Positions 18,531-29,137 of a stretch of DNA of 64,000 nucleotides are shown piece by piece. The stretch's first letter is position 1. The number at the start of each line of letters is the position of its first letter. Source of the stretch: Bathynomus jamesi (lineage: Eukaryota > Arthropoda > Malacostraca > Isopoda > Cirolanidae); contig JAJOZX010000483.1 of the NCBI GenBank assembly GCA_023014485.1, positions 1,089,501-1,153,500 of the forward strand, given 5' to 3'. The translations under genes were made by a program, and so were the position numbers. The notes below the pieces were generated by a model, which searched no databases, was not told the DNA's origin, and saw nothing but the letters and a program-made list of their open reading frames with translations.

Positions 18531-21003
18531 CATTTCTCCTTGTCATTGGATTTCTCCTAAATATTAAAATTGAAGCTCTGTAGAAGCAACCCGCAAATAT
18601 ATATATATAGATATATATATATATTTATTTATTTATTTATTTTTATTTTACTGAAGCTACTTTCACCACTTATGGTATAAAAGTTGAGGGTATACAAAAT
18701 TAGTACAATTTGCTGCCAGATTAAACATTTTAACTTTCTTGCAGTTGTTTATAATCCCTAAGAAATTTCTATAAATTGACACATAATCATTTTATCTCCA
18801 CTTAAATATGTGTAATCAGTAGTTATCAGCATGTATTTGGATACAGATTGTTAATAATAATAACTTATTGAGGGGGGTAATGTTTCCAATTGTTTTACGT
18901 ACAGTATATTTCTTTAAGATGGGGCTGTGTATGAAGGGTTTTGCGAGGTATATAAACTACAAAGAATTTATAGGTATAATTTTAAGTTTGAAAATAGGTC
19001 CTAAAATAGGCTACTGAAATTTGAAATAAGAATATTGGTAGGCCTAATCAATGTTAGCAATATGAAAATATAAATTCATCACTATAGGAAGTCCTAAAAG
19101 CATTCATTTTCTAGTTTGAGGTTAATTTTATTGGAATTCGGCTTTTAACCAGCTTCGGTCCCCACAAAAAATGTCTTATTTTGCATTATCCCCTCTGTTT
19201 TTTAACGTAATACAAGGTCTTGACTTGACTCACCCGTTATTTCCTTATAAAAGGGGGATAGTCTATTGGCTATTACTAATAATAGGTTCCCTAATCACAA
19301 TTTTATGTTTAATCATTTTAACTATTTCCTTATTCCACCACAAAATAATGAAAACTTTTAGCCTAAACTATGAAAATTTATTGAAAATAAACACAGAGAT
19401 GGAAAGTTGAAGTTCTACATTGGTGGGTTTTTAGGATAAAACAGTAAAATTAAGAAGCTTTGTAGTAAAGAAGAGTTTTGGACAGTCTCAGCAAAATGAG
19501 TGACTGCCCATTTTTTTTTTAACATTGCTATTTAAAATATAACATAAATTAGCTACACACGCTATAATTAAGTTCTAAAATTACTTATATGCATTTGTAT
19601 AAACCCAATATCCCTTTTCATGAGTCATCTGCGAACATTACAGAGCTCTCACGTTCACTTATTACCTAAGAGGCTCATTTTTACTTCTGTAATTTCCAAA
19701 TAATCACTCCATTATTGACTTTACATTGCAAAATGGGTACATACTGGTGTTAGTGGGTTAAATAACATCCCCTTAATCTGTTTTCAGCTTTGTGTAAATA
19801 ATGTACTTAAGCAGTCTTAATTGCACCTTTAATTGTTAACTCATTTACCTTGAGAAAAACCCCTTTTGTCAATCAGAAGACAGGTTAGCCTATCAAGTAG
19901 GTCTTAAGTATATTGCAACTATAGCCTATATATAGTACTTTTACATATAGAACAAAAGCCTAGTGTCTGATTTATGTAACCCCGTAATTACATTTATAGG
20001 TTGAATCAAATGATTTTCATAGTTTTAGTAAAAGTTTAACCGTTAAATTTATAATTGGGTCTCAGGTAGAGCGATGGAGTTATGAATTAATGTAAAAACT
20101 TCAGTGATTAGTGGGAAATTCATTATCTTAATAGGCTTGTAGTCAATACCCTTTTTAAAATTCATAGTGAAGTGCTATTTTTATGTTCATTCTATTCAGA
20201 CAAATATAAGAAACCTATGTGTATGATAGAGAGAGTTACAAGGAGTTACAAGGACGAAAGGAGGCCTCAAAGACCTTCTGGCTTCCTCTGGGAACAGCCT
20301 ACCAAAACTGAGATCAGACAGTTAGCTACTCACACTGTAAAAGAGTCCTGATACCGATATAGCTATAGTACTAATTTCAAACATTAAACTGCTGGTATTA
20401 ATTACGCGTTTGAAACATTAAAACTCTGCTCTTTGCTGCAAAAAACTTCTTAATTTTAATGTTTGAAACTGATGGCTTTAATTACGTACTTGAAACAAGA
20501 TGTAGACATTCAAACTCAGGTAATGCTTTTTACCCCCCTTAAAATATTTTGGTTGAATTAAGGAATACATTAGCTATGAGATACATAATAGGATGAAATA
20601 ATTAACGTCTCCAGGTTTCAATTGCCAGAAAATAGCTAATAATATTGATTTTTAAGAGGGCTTACTCAGTTTTCCATTGTCTGCGATAAACTTCTGTATT
20701 AAACACTTTCCTCAACTTTCTCTTCATGCTGTGTGACTTCTTCATAGAGTAACCTTTCAGCTAATTGTTAGAAATAGCATGACTTGTATACATTTTGAAT
20801 ACACTCAAGAACTTCAAAGCTTATGGTAATGTTTCAGAGCTAATACCAGATTATATATCTGCTGCATAAAGTGAAGGTCTGAGGCTTTCTTGATAGGAAT
20901 CTTATAAAGATTGTGCTAGGTCTAGCCTGATTGTTTGATCTGTTTGACATACTTAACTGAGGAATAGGTTTGAAATGCTGTTGAGTTTGTGTTAGAAATT
21001 TAT
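18531..21003. other. 2.5-kb stretch, apparently mostly unique sequence
   Basis: Contains a (TA)n/(ATTT)n tract at 18598-18645 and a short LINE-E-like 3' end at 20229-20290 (gagagttacaaggag..., gaggcctcaaagacctt). A 79-codon frame at 19171-19410 (plus) encodes a hydrophobic segment (LLLIIGSLITILCLIILTI) with a charged tail, but nothing supports it as a gene. Confidence 0.45.
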
Positions 21004-21266
21004 GGGTACTTTCCTGTTATCCCGGACCCCAGACTTTTTGTCAGATTCGGACGCCACTTCCCAGATTGCCAAATTTCATTGCCAAATTTTTTTTAAATGT
21101 TAAGTAACTAACCTAACCTAACCAAACCGTTGTTAGGTTAGGTTAGGTTAGGTTTAGTTAGTTACTTAACATTAAAAATAAAAAGTTGACAATGAAATTT
21201 GACAATCTGGCAAGTGGCGTACGAATCTGGCAAAAAGTCTGGAGTCCGGGATAACAGGAAAGTACC
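21004..21266. mobile_element. Palindromic MITE with TTAGG-like centre
   Basis: Arms of about 115-120 bp are inverted copies from GGTACTTTCCTGTTATCCCG inward to the centre near 21128. The centre consists of cctaacctaacc on the left and ggttaggttaggttagg on the right. The hexamer atttat flanks both sides (20998-21003, 21267-21272) and may be the target duplication. There is no coding sequence. Confidence 0.85.
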
Positions 21267-21272
21267 ATTTAT

Positions 21273-22500
21273 TATGGTCACTGACCTCACTGTGTTATTT
21301 ATTTCTTTCACCAGTCATAGATGATCTATTATACTATTTAAAATAGAAGTTCTGAGGCTGTTCCAGCCCCCTGAGAAATTAAGGAGATTAAACAAACGTC
21401 TAGTGTTATACTATAGTTAACGCAGACCATAAATAGGCTATATTTGTGATAGTAGCTAGTCAACAGCTGATTTCTTTTAAATGCTTCTGCTGAAGAGGGA
21501 GTACAATTTATAATTTCAAGATCTGCTTTTCGTGGAGGAAGAAGATGCCCTGAAATTGTTCAAGATTGGCTCATTATTCACTATTGGCCGAGTAAATATG
21601 GTATTTTGATTTTATATACTGGTTTAAAATGCTTTTAATTTATATATATTTGGTTAAATTAGTTTGCTTTGTGATATAAAAAGTCTGTTGTCTGATGCTT
21701 AATTCAAGATTCACCATCTGTAACAGTAAGACCTGTTAGTATGCTATAATTAATTTTTTATAAAGAGACAGGACCTACTAACCCTTCAACTAATTTAAGT
21801 GCTGTTCCTTTTAAATAATTTAATAAATAGCTAAATTTATCAACACCAGAAATATAGTCTTTATTCCCAATCAAACTAAAGGTGCTGATTTCCTTCTAAA
21901 ACCATTAAATGATCTTGTAATGACTCTTTTCTGACAGCCTTTTTCTTTAAAGCCGGTGCTAGCGTATCCATGTTAATTGTAGGCTTATCAGGCTCAGCCA
22001 TAATTATGAAAAAGAAGATTAGGAAGGAAAATATTGAAGGCTAAAGTGAAAGAGTGAACTTAAATATTCAAAATTGTCAACAGCAGGCAGTGTTTAACAT
22101 TCGTTCTAGCCTGAGGTAGGCCTAACAACAGGATTACCCTATTACCTGCCCTATCAAAGCTTAATGGCAAGTTGTGTAATTATATGCCCTAAGTGAGATG
22201 ACTTTGGTGGAATTTTTGTAGGCTCCCTAATTTTCATATGGAACGCATCCCATGCTGCAATGTTTCCTGCAAATGATGGGTGTGAAGAAGTATGGAAATG
22301 TGTCTGAATGGGTATGCTAATAATGATAACAATTTTAGGAAATTATTAAGAAGAAATAAAGCCAGATCAATAAATAAATAAATAAATTTCCTTTTCTAAT
22401 TTACCTATACCCTTTTAATATTCGTAAAAGTTCATAAGCTTATAGATGTTGAAACCAAACAACCCTGAACAATGAATCCGATTCTATCTGAAAAGAATTC
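21273..22500. other. 1.2-kb stretch without recognised features
   Basis: AT-rich, with no family motifs and no terminal repeats. A short (AAAT)n tract lies at 22368-22385. Confidence 0.5.
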
Positions 22501-22507
22501 CTACAAT

Positions 22508-22526
22508 TAATATATATATATATATA
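22508..22526. repeat. (TA)n array at the 3' end of LINE-B copy 1
   Basis: The TA repeat directly follows the LINE-B 3' terminus (minus strand ...ggttaacaaggtgtatata). The same junction is seen at 43255 and 61478. Confidence 0.85.
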
Positions 22527-22568
22527 CACCTTGTTAACCTTGTTTGGGTTCCGTGCGTTGGTCGTTCT

Positions 22569-22856
22569 TCACACGAAGATCAAGCTGGTGGCTCCGCCTC
22601 TAGTTCTGGCTTGGTGGAGGAGAGAGTTGCTCTCTTGCTCTCTCCATCGTACATAGCCAGGTACACTCGGCTCATCTAGTACCGTCCTGAGCCAGGCATC
22701 TAGTCTTCTCTTCAAGACTTCAAATTTGACCCCTGTAATGTTTCTAAGGTCCTTTGGAAACTGGTTGAAAATTCTTGGCCCCCTGACAACCAAGCTATTT
22801 TCCTTCAGAGTTGAGGAGGTCCCTTGTCGAGCCTTTAATTTTGGAACACTACACAT
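22569..22856 (-). CDS. LINE-B C-terminal domain
   Basis: Minus-strand frame: MCSVPKLKARQGTSSTLKEN, SLVVRGPRIFNQFPKDLRNI, GVKFEVLKRRLDAWL, then PGYVRWREQESNSLLHQART and RGGATSLIFV. The 'VVRGPRLFNQLPKDLRN' block is the FNxxP-type motif that follows the RT thumb in many LINEs. The R-G-G-A-T tail is conserved in the copies at 43000-43200, 54940-55190 and 61500-61800, so it belongs to the protein. Confidence 0.8.
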   Translation of the reverse strand: MCSVPKLKARQGTSSTLKENSLVVRGPRIFNQFPKDLRNITGVKFEVLKRRLDAWLRTVLDEPSVPGYVRWREQESNSLLHQARTRGGATSLIFV

Positions 22857-22937
22857 TCTGCCTTTCCTATTTTTCAGCGTTGTCTGGGTGGTAATTTGGT
22901 TTTGTTTGAGGTTTGGTACCAGTTTTTCGATCGTTTT

Positions 22938-23282
22938 TCATATGTAGATTATGGTATACCGCTCTCTTCTTCTTTCCAGGGAGTACAGATTTAGTTTGCG
23001 TAGTCTTTCCCAGTAATTGAGTTCTTTGCAGCCATCAATCTTGGCTGTGAAATGTCTCTGAGTTTCTTCTAGTCTATTAGTTTCTTCCTTTTTATATGGG
23101 GACGTCAAAACTGAGCAGTATTCAAGTTTTGGTATAATCATTGTTCTCAGCAGGGGAATCATTACTGTCTTGTCCCTCCTTTTGACCGTTCTTAGTACCT
23201 GTCCCGCGACTCTTTTTGCTTTATTTATTGCTATCTGATTTTGTGTCTCAAATTTGGCATCTTCGGTCATTATTACCCTCAT
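22938..23282 (-). pseudogene. LINE-B RT thumb and connection segment
   Basis: The minus frame holds AINKAKRVAGQVLRTVKRRD, MIPLLRTMIIPKLEYCSVLT, SPYKKEETNRLEETQRHFTA and KIDGCKELNYWERLRKLNLY. This is the 'K.L..P.LEY...LT.P....D...LE..QR.FT..I....' pattern after the RT active site. It is separated from the palm frame by a frameshift near 23290-23370. Confidence 0.8.
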
Positions 23283-23363
23283 GTCGACCGCTTTCGTGCT
23301 TCTCTGAATTTCTTGTCTGTCTGGAGCATAATATGCAGCCTTTTCAAGTTCTTCATTTCTACC

Positions 23364-24048
23364 CTATCTCAAGAGCTGAAATTTCTCGGTGTTAAATATC
23401 ATATTGTTGTCTTCTGACCATTTGTATATTTCGTTTGTGTCTCTCTGCAAGGCCTCTATTTCGTTTGCATCGCTGATTTTTCTGCGGATCTTTGTATCGT
23501 CTGCAAAGGATGTTACTATACTGTTGCTGTTTACTCCACTGTCTATGTCTGTTAGCATGATAATGAACAGGAGTGGGGCTAGCACTGTACCTTGTGGCAC
23601 TGAACTGCGTACTTCTGATTCTGATGATGATACACCTTGAATTTTGACCACCTGTAGTCGATTTCTAAGGAAGTTGTAGATCCATTTTCGCACTTTGCCT
23701 GTTATTCCCATATATTTCAGTTTATGTGCTCTTATACCATAATCGGATTTGTCGAAAGCTTTAGCAAAATCTGTGTACATATATGACATCATAGTTTTCA
23801 TTGCCTTCCAGTGCATCTAGGATATTGTTATAATGCTCTATAAGTTGTGATAGGCATGATCTTCCTGATCGGAATCCGTGTTGATTTTCGTTGAATCTTT
23901 CCAATGTCTCCAAGAAGTCATACATTTTCTCTCTGACTATTCTTTCAAAAATTTTGGTGAGGTGGGACGTCAATGACACTGGTCTATAGTTCTTTGCTTG
24001 AGATCGATCTCCTCCTTTGTATATAGGGACGATGTTTGCTCTTTTCAA
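23364..24048 (-). pseudogene. LINE-B reverse transcriptase, fingers and palm
   Basis: Two overlapping minus frames. 23761-24048 holds ANIVPIYKGGDRSQAKNYRP, VSLTSHLTKIFERIVREKMY and NENQHGFRSGRSCLSQLIEH. 23364-23816 holds TDFAKAFDKSDYGI, SSVPQGTVLAPLLFIIMLTD, SIVTSFADDTKIR and FNTEKFQLLRY. The catalytic aspartates in YTDFAKAFD and FADD are intact. A frameshift near 23780 joins the two. Confidence 0.88.
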
Positions 24049-25250
24049 GATGCTCGGTATTTCCCCAGTGTCTAGGGATCTTCTCCATATCCAGTATAAG
24101 GGTGTAGCTATTTCATTTTTACAATTTTTAATTAATAGTGCGTTCCATTTGTCCGGACCTGCAGCTGAATGTGATTTAATTTGTTCTATAGCTCTCGCTA
24201 CATCTTCTGGGGTAAAATCAAAGTCTGTTATACAATATACATTCCCCTTGCAATTTCTCTTTGAAGAATGTATTTATGTCAGGTATCGCTTTGTCACTTT
24301 TTGAGGTACTGAATACCGATTCATACTGGGCTCTCAATGTTTCAAATATTTTTTTTAGATCGTCTGTTAGTTCATTATTTCCTTTCCTTAAGGGCCCGAT
24401 AGTAGCGCGCGTTTTTGTTTTCCTTTTCGCATACCTGTAGAAGTATTTTGGATTTTCCTTTATTGCTTCTACCGCCTTTTCCTCTTCCCTCTCTGTATGG
24501 CACTTTATCAGAGTTTGTATTTCCCAATCGATTCCCTCCAGTTTTTCTTGTTTTTCTTTCCTGGCATTGTTGTCTCCGCAATTAGCTAACTTCGTCGCTA
24601 CTCTCTTTCTTTTGCGGAATATTCTTCTCTTTTGCCCAGAGGCGTAACTAGGGTTGATCGCGCCCAGGGCAAATCAATAAATGGCGCCCTTAAAACCAGT
24701 GTTCTTTAAAATTCTGGTTGAATTCTTATAATGGTACTCAAACTGGTTACTCGTAATAATACCGCTAACAAAATATACTTTTAAGAAGTTTATTTTATGA
24801 CAAACGAAAATGAAAAACAGTTATATACATATAAAACTGTACAAAAATATGTAAAAATAAATTGAAATGAAATGAAAATACAATTCATAAAAATTATTTT
24901 TACAGTTTATACTTTAATGTTTTTCTATCCATATACATAACTGCGTATATTTACTATTAAGGTTGATATTAAATTTCTATTAGTACAATTTAATTTTATA
25001 GAACCAAAGTATGGTTAATTATTTGCCGAATTACAACAGAAACAAATAATATATGTGCAAGGAGAGGCATAACTTTTCATGAGAATACACTGATGTTTTC
25101 TCGAATTTTACTGAATTACCGATAGCAGAATTAGCAATTAGAATATTAGATACTGACAAAAATAATTCCAATTATATGGTACTTTAAAAGAAATGCCTTG
25201 TTTGCACCTATTATTTTTGGCTCTTTTAATGAATAATTTGGAACTTCACA

Positions 25251-25709
25251 CTAAACATGTATTTTTCTTACTTTTGCTGATGCAAACTTATCAATAATGT
25301 CATCAAAATTTGTTATTTCAGTTTCCTCACGTTCAATGCTGAGCAAGGCTAAAGCAGAAAGTCTTTCTTGGCCCACTGAAGCTCTCAAATATGATAAGAT
25401 CAATGTTAACTTGCTGAAAGATCGCTCACAGCTGGCAATTGAAATTGCAATAATGAGCATTATCTGAATAGCTACTCTCAAATTTGGAAAAACATTTTCA
25501 TCTCCATACTGAACAATAAACTTGAGGAGTTCCTCAGCTTTAGAAATCTGAACATTTGGGCGACTTTTCAGAAGCATCTTACAATCCAGGATTTCTTCAT
25601 AAAGCTCAAAGCCGTCAATATCATTACTATAAAACTGTCCAAGGTTGAGACAACTTTTCTTTAAGATATTTACGTCATGACTACTGTTGCTTTCATTTGA
25701 GTCAAACAA
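25251..25709 (-). pseudogene. ZMYM-type hAT transposase, C-terminal dimerisation region
   Basis: Minus frame: FPNLRVAIQIMLIIAISIAS, CERSFSKLTLILSYLRASVG, QERLSALALLSIEREE and DIIDKFASAKVRK. SxASxERSFSxLxxIxxYLR is the diagnostic C-terminal block of this hAT group. One stop, after RLHD at about 25740, and a frameshift separate it from the middle part. Confidence 0.88.
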
Positions 25710-25863
25710 TAATCCTCTAGCATCTAGAAGAAATCCAAATTTTGAATCCTAGTCATGGAGACGGACAAATCTTTTTTCCATTTCATTATGGAGACGATCA
25801 ATAGTTTCTTTCATTATTCTCATCATTTCTTCTTTCGCAGTTAACCCTACATCCTTGGCTTTT

Positions 25864-26468
25864 TCACCAGGCGTTGTTTCTTCTTCTGGGGCGTCTTTCT
25901 ACTTGAATATCCCATTCATCACACAGTTTCAGCCCTGCTTCAAGTGATTCACTGGCCAATGATTCTCGACTGCTTAAAAAATAATCTTGAAGGGCTTTTA
26001 AATCATAAGCAGCATCATGAAAGTTCATGGTATGATCTTGGAGTCGTTTTTGAACACGATCAATCCGAACAAGAATTTTGTTCCAAAATCCAAGCAAAGT
26101 CAAGAAATGAAAAGTCAAAATTTGATTCAGCACCTGCCTTGCATCACCTCTTGTATCAGCAGTTTCATTTTGATTATCAACCATGCTTTGCAAGAGTTCC
26201 ACTATAATATCAAAGTATTCATGAACAGGCTTCACAGCCTCTGTTCTGGAACTCCATCGAGTTTCAGATTCAGATTTGACAACTATTGGTATGGCATCTT
26301 TCAGCTTTTGCCAACGGAGAGTTGAACGTGAAAAGAATGAATAAAGCGACTGAATTGCACCAAAAAAAGTCACCATCACTGCATCATGGTTAGCAGCACG
26401 CACTCCAACCAAATTGAGAGAATGATTATCGCAGTTTACAAAAATAGCTTTTCCACAATACTGAGATG
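25864..26468 (-). pseudogene. ZMYM-type hAT transposase, middle region, with upstream deletion
   Basis: Reading from 26468 the minus strand gives SQYCGKAIFVNCDNHSLNLV, GVRAANHDAVMVTFFGAIQS, LYSFFSRSTLRWQKLKD and SESETRWSSRTEAV. These match the part of the catalytic domain that contains C-N-H-S-L-N-L. The segment that should precede it (from LARFDPVMK to the G-Q-S-Y-D-N-A block, roughly 100 residues with the first catalytic aspartates) is missing at 26469, so the enzyme is dead. Confidence 0.85.
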
Positions 26469-27385
26469 TTATTTCATGACAGGATCAAACCTTGCCAACA
26501 ATTTTAATAACCCAAGAAAATTTCCAATATTGCTTTCCTCTTCCTGTCTAAGGGATTCCTTGTGACCACGTAATGCAAGGTTCTGAGTTGCTAAAAATTT
26601 TATGCAATGGAGAATTCTGTGAACATCTCGCCATTTTTGTTTTTCTGTTGCAATTTGAGCTTGAAGCTCTACGTCAATGATTCCTCTGTTTTCTAAAAGA
26701 TTTCTTTCCATTTCCTTCCATTGGGTGAAGCAGTATCGATGATTTTTTGCATTTTCATGGGTGCTAAGCCTTTCTGGTGCTTTCCAATGATTGAACCCAT
26801 TTTCTTGCTCCAATGAAGACTGATTGTCAATTTGAGAAAATAGCAAACAACAAAAGCAAAAAGCTGCTTTCTTCTCTGGAGAATAAACAAGCCATGAGCG
26901 CCAAACTTCTTCTCCACATCCATTTCCCAACTTTCTTTTAAACCATCTTTCATTCATTGATCGGGTTTGTGTGGGAACAAATGGCCCTTCACTATTTTGA
27001 AAATACTTCGAACCCAATGTGACCATTTCTGTCCTCAGGGCATCTGATAAAATTACTTTTTTTATATTTTATCAAACTCCAAGAAGCCTACATCGTGATG
27101 CTGAATCGCATCTGGTATAGGCTGTGCTGTGTTTTGAAAGACACTTAATTCTCCTTCTGATACACTGGCGGGTTGGTCAACACTCATATCTGATGTAGTT
27201 AATGCTGATGAAGGACCAGCTTGTTGCTGTTCAAGAAATGACATCATAAAGCCACTTGACTTTTTAGCTTCTGCTTCTTGCATTTTTCTTTTCTTCCTGC
27301 CTTCTGCTCCACTCAGCTTCTTTTTCGGACTTTTCGGTATCGGCAATGTTCGCTTCATGGTAAAATTTTCTAGAGAAAGAAACAA
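26469..27385 (-). pseudogene. ZMYM-type hAT transposase, N-terminus with TTF-type zinc finger
   Basis: 27062-27385 is a lysine-rich N-terminus (MKRTLPIPKSPKKKLSGAEG). 26469-27026 contains RSMNERWFKRKLGNGC, WLVYSPEKKAAFCFCCLLFS, GFNHWKAPERLSTHENAKNH and HCIKFLATQNLALRGHKES, ending LLKLLARFDPVMK. The C-x-C-C and H-E-x-x-x-x-H elements form the TTF/ZMYM zinc finger. A frameshift near 27030-27065 breaks the junction. Confidence 0.88.
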
Positions 27386-27640
27386 AAAAATAGAATAAAT
27401 TAATAATTCATAATAAAATTCTAATAAAAATAGAATGAATTAATAGTTAAATGAAGTTAAAAATCTGAAATTCATGGAAATTCGATGGCTAGAGATATGG
27501 TACCGGTACATTTCCAAAAGAGCATGTTTTTACTCTTAAATTTTTTTTTTAAATCATAAAAATGGCGCCCCCCCCCCCAAATTTGGCGCCCAGGGCACGC
27601 GCCCCACCTGCCCCACCCTAGTTACGCCACTGCTTTTGCC

Positions 27641-27887
27641 TCTCTTGCCAGTTCCTTTTTCCTTTTGGCTGTGCTTTCAGAGCATATTTTTCCAAAATTC
27701 TCAGCGTCTTTTCTTCCAAGGTTGTTAGCATTTCCTCAGTTGTTTTATTCTCTAAAACTGTTCTCCACTCTATTTGGGCCATGTGTGATCTGATTTCTTC
27801 CCAATTTATGGTCTTGGAGTTTAAGTTAAAATCCCCAAATTTGCCTCTTCTTTCCGTATGTGTATTGTCTTTTAAAGTTATCGCCAT
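27641..27887 (-). pseudogene. LINE-B linker between endonuclease and RT
   Basis: Minus frame: MAITLKDNTHTERRGKFGDF, NLNSKTINWEEIRSHMAQIE, WRTVLENKTTEEMLTTLEEK and TLRILEKYALKAQPKGKRN, then the hAT junction. The continuation lies at 24636 downward (RIFRKRKRVATKLANCGDNN, KYFYRYAKRKTKTRATIGPL). A parallel copy is at 53019-53600. Confidence 0.8.
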
Positions 27888-27951
27888 ATTTGTTGATAAC
27901 TCGATTATATTGTGGTCTGAGATAATAGTGGAGTTATTTTTATATCCGCAA

Positions 27952-28659
27952 TCAAGTTCGTGTATTTGTGAATACCAGATCTTTGCAGTTATTTTTCCTG
28001 GTATTTTCTGTTATCCGCTGTGTCAGCATAAATTCGTTTGTGAGAGCCATCAGCATTCTTGCTTGCTCCTGGTCCTCTCTTGTGCCCCCATTATCTTGCT
28101 GTATAAATATATTTCTACCCACCTTTTTGCATTTTATGAATGGGAAATTAAATTCGCCACAGAGTATTATATTAGGAGATGGAGAGTTTACGAACTTTAT
28201 CAGGGTTCTGATATCCTCAATGGCATCCGAAAATTTTTCATTTGGAGAGTTTGCAGGTCTATAGATGACTATCAGTACCACGTTTAGTTTCTCTATTTTC
28301 ACTGCAAGGGTTTCCACGAAACTGTTGGATTTACTTATTACCGTCTCTGTCATATGCCTTTCATGTATATAAATAGCACAACCACCTTTACGTCTCGCTG
28401 TTCTATCCGCTCTTAGTAAGTTGAAACCACCGATATGCAATTTTTTCTTACCGATACAGTGTTCGCAGTTATCGCAGTTATCGCAGTTTCCTTGGCAGTC
28501 TTTAAGATGTGTTTCTGTGAGGCATGCGATGTCCGCCCTTGTTTCGTCCATAACACCTTTCAGGTACGAAACTTTGTTTAGTGAATTGTTCGGTTTTATT
28601 CCTTGAATATTTGCCAGGATAATGTTTATGTTCTTTGTTTTGCATTGCTCCTTGTGCAC
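27952..28659 (-). CDS. LINE-B endonuclease domain (235 aa)
   Basis: AP-endonuclease-like domain. Minus frame motifs: NINIILANIQGIKPNNSLNK (N of the first block), ADIACLTETHLKD (catalytic E), GGCAIYIHERH, VVLIVIYRPANSPN, IILCGEFNFP (position of the usual GDFN, here GEFN) and CKDLVFTNTRT. The insertion CDNCDNCEHCIGKK adds four cysteines after TETHLKD. The frame ends just before the expected SDH motif, which lies in the next frame (ISDHNII in the sister copy at 53080). Confidence 0.85.
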   Translation of the reverse strand: MHKEQCKTKNINIILANIQGIKPNNSLNKVSYLKGVMDETRADIACLTETHLKDCQGNCDNCDNCEHCIGKKKLHIGGFNLLRADRTARRKGGCAIYIHERHMTETVISKSNSFVETLAVKIEKLNVVLIVIYRPANSPNEKFSDAIEDIRTLIKFVNSPSPNIILCGEFNFPFIKCKKVGRNIFIQQDNGGTREDQEQARMLMALTNEFMLTQRITENTRKNNCKDLVFTNTRT

Positions 28660-28949
28660 TTTAAGTTCTTTGTCCTTTGATATCGCGTGTTTTGTAGCCT
28701 TGTGGTCCTCCGTGATGGATCCGTTCCCGCCTACCTGTTCTGGTAGCTTCTTGTCATGTAGTGGTCCGGCTCGAGGGTTCCCAGCTGTGTCAGCTGCATG
28801 TGCTGTATAAGACTTAGCGTCGTATTGTGTCCGTGATGTTGAAAATTTTTTGTGTGTAATGTGTGTTTTGTTTGCTATTTGGGTACATATTCTTTTTTCT
28901 CACATTCCTGCTGTTGTCATTTGAGACCTGTCATTTATCCTTTGAATTT

Positions 28950-29050
28950 GTCGGGAGATGATGGTAGTAGCATTTTCTCCCGTACTGACAGGTTCCATAT
29001 GTCGCGTAGGTCTTGCAAATGTCCAGATGGTAGAATTTGCATTTTCCACC
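28950..29050 (-). pseudogene. LINE-B ORF1 remnant with CCCH zinc fingers
   Basis: The minus strand encodes GGKCKFYHLDICKTYATYGT, then CQYGRKCYYHHLPTN. The second unit fits C-x8-C-x5-C-x3-H exactly, and the preceding C-KFY-H looks like the end of another finger. The plus-strand copy at 52240-52380 encodes the same block (SGESCKFYHPTICKYYAR, CKYGKKCYYHH). Downstream (28660-28950) the frame is degraded. CCCH fingers usually bind RNA, so a role in binding element RNA is an inference. Confidence 0.7.
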
Positions 29051-29059
29051 ATATTTTTT

Positions 29060-29061
<2 letters not shown>

Positions 29062-29135
<74 letters not shown>
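29062..29135. repeat. (TA)n followed by (GA)n at a LINE/LINE junction
   Basis: TA array 29062-29100 and GA array 29101-29135 stand between the LINE-B 5' limit and the LINE-E 3' end. The GA part continues directly into LINE-E (gttacaaggaaaagaag). Confidence 0.9.

Positions 29136-29137
<2 letters not shown>

Larger units (their letters stand above)
24637..27632 (-). mobile_element. ZMYM/TTF-type hAT transposon nested in LINE-B, 8-bp duplication
   Basis: Termini are CAGAGGCGTAACTAGGGT (left) and CAGTGGCGTAACTAGGGT (right, read inward). The octamer cttttgcc flanks both sides (24629-24636 and 27633-27640). The transposase is on the minus strand from 27385 to 25251. Subterminal GGCGCCC(A/C)-rich blocks lie at both ends (24660-24690 and 27563-27600). 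Confidence 0.95.
22536..29050 (-). mobile_element. LINE-B copy 1, the most complete, split by a ZMYM-type hAT
   Basis: Minus-strand order: ORF1 with CCCH zinc fingers (28950-29050), endonuclease (27952-28659), linker (27641-27887 and 24400-24636), RT (23364-24048), thumb (22938-23282) and C-terminus (22569-22856). A hAT at 24637-27632 sits in the linker with an 8-bp duplication. Both outer limits touch (TA)n arrays (22508-22526 and 29062-29100). Truncated relatives lie at 42963, 45480, 51988, 59440 and 61479. Confidence 0.9.

Noticed and set aside
22536..29050. Host gene with introns encoding endonuclease and zinc-finger domains
   Set aside because: The domain order, repeated truncated copies and (TA)n ends show a LINE with a nested hAT.
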